25,303 nucleotides of DNA from Pinguiococcus pyrenoidosus. Its lineage: Eukaryota > Sar > Pinguiophyceae > Pinguiochrysidales > Pinguiochrysidaceae. Shown in pieces: positions 1-8,600 of this stretch; position 1 is the first letter of the stretch, and each line of letters starts with the position of its first letter. The stretch is taken from positions 6,501 through 31,803 of the forward strand of contig JAAMXY010000721.1 of NCBI GenBank assembly GCA_019677205.1, given 5' to 3'. The position numbers were made by a program, and so were the translations under genes. The notes under the pieces were generated by a model, which was not told the DNA's origin, did not search any database, and saw nothing but the letters and a program-made list of their open reading frames with translations.

Positions 1-76
1 AAGGCTTCGTCTAGACGAGGCAAGGTCATAAGCCTCGGAAGAAGAGCAAATACTCTAGACTTCCGTGATATCATGT

Positions 77-3000
77 CTAGTGGGTGTGGCTTCTTCCTCT
101 CGTCTGTTTCATACGTATTCTCTCCTGCCTGAGCGAGCGCTGCCTTTCCCAGAACAAATCGTCGATTCCAAAGGCCGATGGACCGCCCCTGCATACGGAG
201 GGCGCTGAGTTAGCTTCGGCAAGGCCTGTCCGCTTTCGTCTTCCCTTTACGTACTTCGCTTCTTCGTCCAGGTCGTCGGGAGCGCTGTGCTCGCTATCCG
301 TGAAAAGCGTCATGACACCAGTGAGGATGGAGGACTGCTTGCCACGGCTCTCGAAGGCAGTCTTCGCCACGAGGGGCCTGTGTTTCCTGTGGAGCGGCAC
401 CATTCGGTCAGCCTTGCCGGTGGTCCTGCGCACGGTGGGGAATGCGCGCTTCGGCAGCAGCTTACTTTTCTCTTTTGCAAGCCAAGAAGCACATGCACAG
501 CAGGCATATCGTGGCCGCTACCATCGCGGCCACGAAGGCAGCCCCGATTCTCGGCGGGCTGACACTCTCCCGAGGAAGTTCCGTCGGCGAGAAGGTCTGC
601 GGTACAGAATCACGTTAGGATACCTCCGGAGCGAGCGGAGCGTGGGCGCGGCATAGATCCAAGCTTTCCATTGCGTACCGGCAAGATGGGCGCGCGAGTG
701 GGGCTTCTTGTCGGTTCCAACGTGGGCGGGGTGGGGGTCGGCCGGATGGTTGCGGTTGGGACCGCGGATGGCGCCGCCTGCGGGCTGGTCGTGGGCGGGG
801 AGGTCGTCAGCACGCGAATGCCGCCGCGCCACGTAGAGCCATCCTCCTCTTCGATTTCCTTCTCGTACACCACGTCTCCCTCTCTGATTGGGATCCAGAG
901 GATGTACGAGTTGTGATTCAGCGAGATCTGGAACACCGGCTCGTCCTCGCTTGATATCCAACGGGGCGCGCTGTCCGCAAGCCGCCGGCGCCGCCGGCGC
1001 CGCCGCTCTTCGTCGATGGAGCCGATAAAGATTCTCGCAAAGTCCGTCAGTGGCTCCGACCCGTTGGCCATGCGAAAGCGCATCGGGTTCGCCGGACCGG
1101 CACCGTGCACAAACCGGTAGGTCGTCCTCGGCGCAAGGACCATCAGCAGGCCAGGATTGTACACGACCGTATCGTTCTCCGAAGCCACGGCGTCGTCCGC
1201 GCTGAAGACGAAGCCCCGTCCTGCATCTGCCGTAATAATTAAGCTTTCGACCGTAGCCGCCGTCGGCTCGGCTGAAGGCGCCGCGGACGGCCAGGACGAC
1301 GGTGCCGAGGAGATCACCACGGACGGTGCGCCGGTTGGCTTCGAGCTCTCGTTGCTTGTTGGCTCTTGCGTGGGCGCTCCCGACGGTGTCGACGTCGTCG
1401 GGGGCGCAGACGGTGCATCCGTGGGCAGACTTGTTGGCAGCCGCGAGGGCGCATCTGATGGCGCCGCCGTAGATGGGGCTTTGGAGGGCCCGTCGCTTGG
1501 CGCCCTGGACGGGGTAGTGGACGGACTTGCCGTGGGTACTAGCGTCGTTGGCTCGCCACTGGCGCTGACGCTCGGTAGGCGCGTCGGGGGAAGGCTCGGA
1601 CTCGAGGAGGGACGCGCGGTCGGACTCGAGGTAGGCCGAGCCGTGGGGCTCTGCGACGGTGTGGCGGTGGGCCAAAGGGACGGCAAGGCGCTCGGTTGGG
1701 AAGACGCGACGACCGACGGCATGCGCGTTGGAGCGGGCGTGACACAGGTCCCAGATGTGCACGTGTCCAAGGCACAGTCGCTGTCGAGCAGGCAGGACTG
1801 TCCCAGGCCGCATCCCGGACATGAACCGCCGCAGTCGACGTCAGTCTCTTCCCCATTCTGTGTGAAATCCGCACAGCTTGCAGCGGTCGGACCCGACGTC
1901 GGGACCTCGCTTGCCGCCGTTGGCATCCTCGTAGGCTCGCTCGACCGAGCCACCGTTGGCGTCAGGCTCGGTAGGGCCGTTGGGGAGGCGCTGCTCCGGG
2001 TTGTCGGCCATGCGGTTGGCACCCGAGTCGGGCTTGCAGAGGCAGCCACGGTCGGCCCCGCTGTGGGAGGGCTTGAGGGGGAGCCAGACGGCGTGCTGGA
2101 CGGACTTTCGGACGGCGCTCTCGACTCTCTCCTCGTTGGCGCGGTTGTTGGCGTTCCTGTCGGTGCCGACGAAACCACGTCTGTTGGGCGGCTTGTCGGA
2201 GGAGACGAGGCTTGCGCTGTCGGCGTGCTCGTTGGCGACCGACTCGGCATGCTCGTTGGCGACGATGTCGGCGCTTCACTGCCGACAAGCGTCGGGGCTC
2301 GAGTCGCGGTGACGGTGGGCTTCCACGACGGCTGCGAGGTGGGCTGCGCCGAGCCCGTGATCGTCGGTATCAGCGAGGGTCGTGGACTTGGCGAGGGGCT
2401 GGGAGGCGCCGTCGCTTCCACCAGATCAGCGCTGGTTGTCGAGAAGAAGGAGTCGTCGTTGGCGACGGAGCCCTCAAACACCTCGATGAAGAACAGAACT
2501 TGGGAAAGGGTTGGGAACCGGTCAGATCGTATGGATGGGGAAGCCTGGTCGCAAGTCCCAGCCGCGGTGATTACCATCCTGGAGATCCGAGTCTCCTCTC
2601 GGTCTCTTCTGGTCCTCAAAGCCGTACACGTACACGGGAGGGAGCACGGTCTCGTCGAGGATCGTGACGCACTGGAGGGTCCCACCATCGTTCACCTCTG
2701 GGATCGAGCCGAAGACGAAGTCAGCATCGTACTGGATGCGGGGGCTGCTTGGGTCTCCGAAGCCGCTGCCGCCGTGCCGCCCGTTCCATGCGTCGGGAAG
2801 GAGGTAGAACATGAGCCGGCTGCCTGCGGGGAAGTGCGTCTGCAAGGAGTACTGCTCGAGGGAAGGAAAGAGGAGGTCATGAGTCTCCAGGAGGCCTCGT
2901 CGACAACGCTCTCCCCCCGGCCTTGGTCGCCCGACCGGTGCCTGCCGCCACGTTGGCTTACCGCATTGCCCGGCGACAGATAGAACTCCAGCTGCACGGA

Positions 3001-3498
3001 GTCGCCCGTGCTCAGGAACTTGCTGTCCACCCGAGGGAACGGGATCGTCAAGGCGTTGTGAGCGGCGACCCAGGTCCGCCAGGCCTCCGGATCGGTCTCT
3101 GGCACGGGGATCAAGGGGTCGGTTGCATCCCAGGCCACGTAACCCAGCGCACTTTGGAAGCTGCCGCCCTCGGAGACGTACGTCATGCGCACTTCGCTGT
3201 CCTCGTCGAAGAGCAGCGCCTTGGAGCCATTCTCCAGCTGCTCCTTGAACGGATTGTCCTCGATGTTGAGGCCGCGGGGGGCAATGACGTTCAGGTTGGC
3301 CCGCAGCCTCTGGAAGTCCTCCGTGCTGTAGCTGGGGCTGGGCTGCAGGAAGCGCTCGTTGCCGTCAATGGACAGCAAGACGCCCTCCTCGTAGGCGTCT
3401 TTGGTGCCGAACAACCAACTGGAATCGGTCAGAGAGTATTCCACAGCCCTGCACCTCCAGGTCAGCCAGCTGGCGAGGAGGCCCCATCGCCAAATCAT
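77..3498 (-). CDS. Type I membrane protein: DUF4114-like domain, Pro/Thr/Ser stalk, Cys-rich module, transmembrane helix
   Basis: I model five exons: 3498-2962, 2851-2575, 2498-679, 596-466 and 425-77. All junctions are GT-AG, the introns are 110, 76, 82 and 40 nt, and the exons sum to 1038 codons. The start is the first ATG before a hydrophobic stretch (MIWRWGLLASWLTW), a likely signal peptide. Residues about 200-285 look like DUF4114 of secreted proteins: a GFED motif (256-259) is followed by GDSD-LQD (265-271), and splicing intron 2 restores the usual hydrophobic strand after it. A Pro/Thr/Ser/Ala-rich stalk follows. It is interrupted near residues 475-515 by a module with ETDVDCGG and many Cys, and further on by a beta-rich segment with an Arg run. 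Residues 895-917 form one membrane helix, followed by a basic tail of about 120 residues. If intron 4 is retained, translation stops at TAA 464-462, just after the helix. A cell-surface or adhesive role is inference; no enzyme motif is visible. Confidence 0.72.
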
Positions 3499-4184
3499 GG
3501 CGTCTCGTTCCCGCAGCAAAGTCTGCCTTGCAAGGCCGTCCAAGGCATATGATGCCCGACAGCGGTCGCGGCCTGGGGCGTCGAAGCCTCTCACGGCAGA
3601 AGCGGCGTTGAGAAGAAATGCGCGAAAACATGGAGTTCAACCCCTCTGCGGCTATTGCATGTGAGAATACAGGTGATGCATGCATGGCAAAACTAGCCGA
3701 TAGAAGGCATCTTCCGTTCAATTTATCCAATGAAGATCTGACATACAAGATTCTGTGCGCGGGCCAATAAAAGTTGGATTCCGCGCCTGCATACGACACT
3801 TGATTGGTATAGAAGGATGCGGCGATCTCCAACGTGCAGCACGAGGAATGCCCACTTCGGTGATTCGGCAGAAGACTGCGTATGGGGTTTTCACAGTTTC
3901 TCTGTTATAACACCCGAAGCTGCGGATTGTAGGAATCGAACGAATCTATTGGACGACTCTCTCCAACGGAGCTACAGGAAGAATTCTGAAGCGGCGATAC
4001 GAGACAGATTACGAAAATCCCTCCGTTCCAAATATCGAAAACCGAGATACTAACGAAAACGGATTTTTACACTCCGCCGAGGAAAAAACGCCATTTTTGG
4101 CCGGAGGAAAAGGCCCCAAAAAGACGGCCAAAGTTCCCGCCAAGAACACGAGCAAGTGGCGTTCAAAGTTGCGGCACCCATGGG
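3499..4184. promoter_or_regulatory. Divergent intergenic region between the membrane-protein gene and the SAC3-type gene
   Basis: This 686-bp stretch separates two divergently transcribed genes, so it should hold both promoters and 5' leaders. Short open frames cross it but none has recognisable protein character. The part from about 3660 to 4080 is less GC-rich than the flanking exons. Near the right end is a TTCCCGCCAA element (4134-4143). I see no RNA gene or mobile element. Confidence 0.45.
4134..4143. promoter_or_regulatory. E2F-like site upstream of the SAC3-type gene
   Basis: TTCCCGCCAA, read on the other strand as TTGGCGGGAA, matches the classical E2F/DP binding consensus and lies about 40 bp before the ATG at 4185. 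E2F/DP proteins are widespread in algae. A single 10-bp match in GC-rich DNA is weak evidence of function. Confidence 0.25.
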
Positions 4185-5390
4185 ATGCCGACCTCGAACT
4201 CGAGAGAGGAGTTTCGATCGGAAGAGGCCAAGCGAAGACGCCTCCTCCGCTTCCAGACAGCCACCTCCGACACAACTCTCGCTATCCATCAGCGCACCAA
4301 GGTGTCACGAGACGCGCCTCTTGTCGGCACTTGCGCCGCTATAGAAAAGCCCTACTTCCGCTTGACGGAGGCGCCCAGCGCCGAGAGCGTGCGACCGCTC
4401 AAGGTGCTCAAGAAGAGCCTGAAGCACATCTTGGGCAGGCAGGCGGCCGGACAGGACTATCCGTGGCTGTGCGAGCAGCTGAAGAGCCTGCGCCAGGACT
4501 TGCGGGTGCAGGCCATCGAGGATAGCTTCGCTGTCCGCGTGTACGAGGTCCATGGGCGTCTAGCACTGCAACATGCAGACCTGCCGGAGTTCAACCAGTG
4601 CCAAAGCCGCCTCAAGGAGCTGAAGAACAAGGGCCTGCCGGGCAAGTGGGAGCAGTTCAAGGCCCATGCGCTGCTCTACGCGCTTGCCAGGGGCACCAGC
4701 GGCGACTTGAGGGTCGCGCTCTTGGATGCCGAGCAGCCGGGAACTGCTCTGGGACCGGACAATGAGGTCTTGCACGCGAGGCGAGTGGTTCGAGCGGTGC
4801 TCAACGACGATTTCGCCTCGTTCTTCCGACTCTACCGGAGAGCACCAGAGACCAGCGCTTCTCTCATGGACCTCATGGCGCCCAAGATGCGGACGCTTGG
4901 CCTGCACGCCTGCCAAGCTGCGTTTGGCGGACCGCCGGAGTCGCGGATCTCACTCCGCGACCTGACCGAGCTCCTGGCGTTCCCTTCGCTTGCGGAGGGT
5001 CGCAAGGCCCTGGAGGCGGAAGGTGCCAGATTCGAGTCGTTTCCGGTGGAGAAAAAGGGCCTTGACAGGCGCTACAGCGTCGTGCTGGAACCGAGAAGCG
5101 CGCGGAATGGAGCAGAGGAAGAAGCGGAAGCGGTCGGCAACGGCGCTGGGCAGGCCGCCGGCGAATCGGGGCGAAAGACCACGAAACGGAAGCAAAGGCC
5201 GAAGGACAAGAAAGAGGAGAAGGAGAAGACGAAAGCGACGAAGAAAAAGAAGAAGAAGATGAAGAAGGAAAGAAAGGAACACAAGGTGAGGGTCAAGGTC
5301 AAAGCCAAGATGCAGTCCAAGGAGGCCACGACGCCGACGAAGGGGAGCAAGAAACGCAAGCGCGGTGACGAGGTGAGCAGTGCGATCTAA
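4185..5390 (+). CDS. SAC3/GANP-family protein, THP3/LENG8-like
   Basis: This is an intronless 401-codon frame. Residues 48-170 carry the SAC3/GANP-family signature: GTCAAIEKPYFRL, then RPLKVLKKSL, then YPWLCEQLKSLRQDLRVQ, then EVHGRLALQHADLPEFNQCQ. The order and wording match the THP3 (yeast) and LENG8 (animal) branch rather than Sac3 itself. THP3 works with the PCI protein Csn12 in mRNA maturation and transcription elongation, so a nuclear role is expected. The helical domain runs to about residue 290. The last 85 residues are an extremely Lys/Arg/Glu-rich tail with runs of Lys, suited to nuclear localisation or RNA contact. The basic stretch near residues 15-22 fits the segment that precedes the domain in LENG8. 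The start is the first in-frame ATG before that block; an upstream exon cannot be excluded. Confidence 0.85.
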   Translation: MPTSNSREEFRSEEAKRRRLLRFQTATSDTTLAIHQRTKVSRDAPLVGTCAAIEKPYFRLTEAPSAESVRPLKVLKKSLKHILGRQAAGQDYPWLCEQLKSLRQDLRVQAIEDSFAVRVYEVHGRLALQHADLPEFNQCQSRLKELKNKGLPGKWEQFKAHALLYALARGTSGDLRVALLDAEQPGTALGPDNEVLHARRVVRAVLNDDFASFFRLYRRAPETSASLMDLMAPKMRTLGLHACQAAFGGPPESRISLRDLTELLAFPSLAEGRKALEAEGARFESFPVEKKGLDRRYSVVLEPRSARNGAEEEAEAVGNGAGQAAGESGRKTTKRKQRPKDKKEEKEKTKATKKKKKKMKKERKEHKVRVKVKAKMQSKEATTPTKGSKKRKRGDEVSSAI

Positions 5391-5555
5391 GTTGTGAAGC
5401 GCCTATCTCGTCAAAGAGGGGCGCGCGACGAAGTCAGCTGCAGAAGCTAAAGTCGTCAACTAAAACTCCTCCAGCATTTCATCCAGAATCTCCGGTCTTG
5501 TCTATGACAAATCAGTGACACTTCCACCCCTTTGCTTACAACTCGACTACGAAAT

Positions 5556-5610
5556 GTCTACAACTTGTCTACGACTTGTCTACGACTTGTCTACAACTTG
5601 TCTACGACTT
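5556..5610. repeat. 11-bp tandem repeat, five copies, overlapping the stop of the phospholipase gene
   Basis: Five consecutive units of GTCTACRACTT (R is A or G) run without interruption. A degenerate copy lies just to the left (ACTCGACTACG, about 5541). The rightmost unit contains the stop codon of the minus-strand phospholipase gene (5602-5604), so the end of that reading frame is built from repeat sequence. Confidence 0.9.
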
Positions 5611-8600
5611 GAGTCGAGGCGCGATGCTACTCGCTGCGTCGCCTCCTGCGCGCACCACGCTGGCCTTCCACGCCTTGACGATGGGCTTTGCGTATTCGTA
5701 GCCAATGGACTCGATTTCCGGATAGTGCGAGAAGGCCAGGGTGGAATACCTGCCAACCGGAGGAGCTAGATACAGGTCGATGTGCCGCTCACGGACCTCG
5801 TCGATCGTGCGCTGTGATGCCACCCACGCCAGATGCTCGCTGATCTCCGCCATGCTTGGCACTTTCATGCCCTTCCCGAAGGGGTTGAAGCGAGAGAGCA
5901 GCACCCGGAATCCGTTCAGCATGTCGCCATAGTTGTATCCCCCAAAGTTCCACTCCCCGAAGACGTCCACGGCGATGACCGTGCTCGCTCCCATCATGTT
6001 GCGCATGACGTCCGCGGGAAGCACGTTCACGTAACCCCCATCAACGAGATAGTGGAGACTGCCCGTCCTCGGATCTTCGTCGCACAGCGGTGGCAGGTAG
6101 CCAGCCAGAGACATGCTGGCGCGGACGTAGCGCCAGAGGGTTCCGTTCCTGTGCACCATGGCATTCCCCGTGGTGAGGTCCGTCGTCGCGCAGCTGAAGT
6201 TGAGCCAGAGATCCTCAATCTTGGTGTTCTTGCCGAGGTACTGGTAGATGCCCGCGTTGAAGCCGACCCCTGAGAACCACGACGTCGACGGCCAAGTCAA
6301 GTCGGCGATGTAGTGCCACAAGTTGCTCATCCGCATGCAAAACGCGTGCGCACGTCTCCTCAGCGAGAAGTAATCCGGCGAGGACGCGTACAGCGCTCCG
6401 ACGAAGGACCCAATGCTCGACCCGGCCACCATGTCGATGGGGATGTTCTCCTCCTCCAGGACGCGGATCACACTCAGGTGCGCCATCCCGCGCGCGCCGC
6501 CGCCCCCAAGGACGAGCCCGACCGCCCTGCCCGTCAAGATGCGCCCCAGCCGCGCAAAGTCGCTGCGGTGGTGCTCCTTGTCGAAGCGGGGGTTCTGCGC
6601 GTGGAGGCGGACGTGGTGGTGGCTGTGGATCTTCTCCCGATTCTCGATCCATCGGCGAGTCCTCTGCGGCGCGTAGCCTTCTGGCGGCTTCATCGTCTGG
6701 AAGACGTGCAGCATGATCAGCATCGCGTGCGCTTCGTCGATGTCGAGGTCCTGCTCGAGGGGCATCATCGCCGGCGGATCTGCGGCGTTCGCGACAAACA
6801 GGGTCCGGTCCGCGCAGGACGAGCAGATGTGGTTCCACTGCGAGCCGGTGCTCCAGTCCGCTTGGTACAGGACGATGTCGTTCAGCTCTTCGCGCTGGTT
6901 CAACCAGCCGCTCACCGACAGATAGGCCTCCGCGGCGCGATGCACGTCTTCCGTCTTCCACACTTCGGGCCCGAATCCGAGACCAGCGGCCGCCGCAGCT
7001 TCGGCGCTGGTCACCAACTGGACGCGCAGGCCCAATAGGCTCAGCGCTTGGCACAGCGTCTGGCAGAAGTTGTCGTGGGGCACCGAGGGCGAGATCGGGA
7101 CGACGAAAATCGTCCGGCTGAAGTCGTCCGTGGGAGGCTCGCTGGCGACAACAGTGCCAGCCCTGTGGGAAGACGTCGCCCCTTCGACGCCGACCCCGAC
7201 CCCGGCGTCGCCGGCCTTCAGCGCTGCGGCCATCTTCTTGGACACGTGCTGTGCCAAATGCGCGTACACGGTCGGGTACGACTTCATAACGTAGAGCAGC
7301 AGGGATCCTGGAATCCGCGCCAAGCTGCAATGCCGCGTCGCGGTGACGGTCGACGTGTACGGAGCGCCGGTGAGAATCTCCGACTCGCCAGCGAGGGACC
7401 CTCGGCTCAGATGTGCCAGGACCCTCGTCCTCGTGTGATTCCGACTCGAGGATGGCGCTTCGACGCGGCCGGACCCGATCTGCGCCACGAATGGGCCGCG
7501 GTTCTCGACCGTCTCAATCATCACCTTCAGGTTCCCGTGAAGCACCACGTGGATGTCGCCGGTGCACTCCTGCCCCTGCTTGTGCAAGCTGTCGCCCGCG
7601 TCCAGAACCACCCAGTTGCACCCGAAGTCAAAGACCTTCAAGACGTCCGGAAGGTCTTGCGTCAGCCGACGTGCCGCATTCTGCAGGATCTCGGGGTCCT
7701 TTTCGATGAGCGCGTCGTTGGCCTGGCGGCCGATGCGAACGAGCCACGAGTCCTGCGACGTGCGTATGCTCAACATCGGCCGAGGCCGGAAGCGCTCCGC
7801 GCCTCGATGCCGAGCACCGTACCAGTCCACACTCGAGTCTGTCAGCAGACTCAGCTGCCCCACCATCGTACCCGGCCCGTGGATGGTGATGAGGCCCTCC
7901 TCCTTCAGGCCCGGCGCCTTGCGTCCCTCGAAGCCGCCTCCCAGGACCCAGGACCCCAGTCCTCCGAGGGACCACAACGACACCGGGGGTGCACTCACCG
8001 GGGGCGCACTCACCGGGGGCGCACTCACCGGCTCCTCAGCCAGGGAGACGCCCGAGGTGTCCGCGTTCCCGTCTCGAAACTGGTCTTCTTGTGCGCCGTC
8101 TCGGAGCGGGGGTCGCTCGGCGAGGATGTCGTCGACGGTGCCAGCGGAGTGGGAGCGGCGTCTATTGCGTTCAAAGGCTTGCCGTCTTCCCTGCCGGTGC
8201 CTCTGATCCTGCTCTTTCAAGCCCGCCACGCGGACGCGGCTTCGATTGAACACGGAGGGCTGCTCCTGGATCGACTTCACGACCAGTTCACCCTGCACGA
8301 CGATGTAGAAGGCCGGGTCCGCGAAGCTATCCATCTCGACGACATTCCTATCCGCAGGCACGAACATGAGCTGCATTGTCGTACCCGAGCCGAGCGAGGG
8401 CCTGTCCGCAGGAGCTGCTTTGGCCTCCGCCTCGGCCGCGGGCTCCCCTTGGCTAGATAGCGGGAGGGGTATGGACCGAGCGCCAGCCTTCCTCGCGCGC
8501 CGCATCATCTCCTGCGCCGTTGCTGCGAGAGGAGACGCTGCCGCGTTCCCTTCGTCAGCATCAAGCACGTCCGCGTCAAACCAGTCAAACGTGTCTTCGC

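Noticed and set aside
2574-2690. Apparent frameshift in the DUF4114-like region
   Set aside because: A 76-nt GT-AG intron (2499-2574) joins the two frames exactly and restores the expected strand after the GDSD motif, so no sequencing error or pseudogene is needed.
1157-2983. Long plus-strand open frame of about 600 codons opposite the surface-protein gene
   Set aside because: It is the antisense shadow of the Pro/Thr/Ser-rich stalk: its VG/DG-rich composition follows from reverse-complemented Pro/Thr/Ser codons. The minus strand has the domains, signal peptide and splice sites.
3365-3832. Alternative longer minus-strand start region before the surface-protein gene
   Set aside because: It is out of frame with the signal peptide and domain; the frame upstream of 3498 offers only a GTG start.
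6215-7330. Long minus-strand frame inside the phospholipase gene in another phase
   Set aside because: It overlaps the conserved patatin and cyclic-nucleotide-binding-like regions; its Arg/Pro-rich translation is typical of an out-of-frame GC-rich gene.
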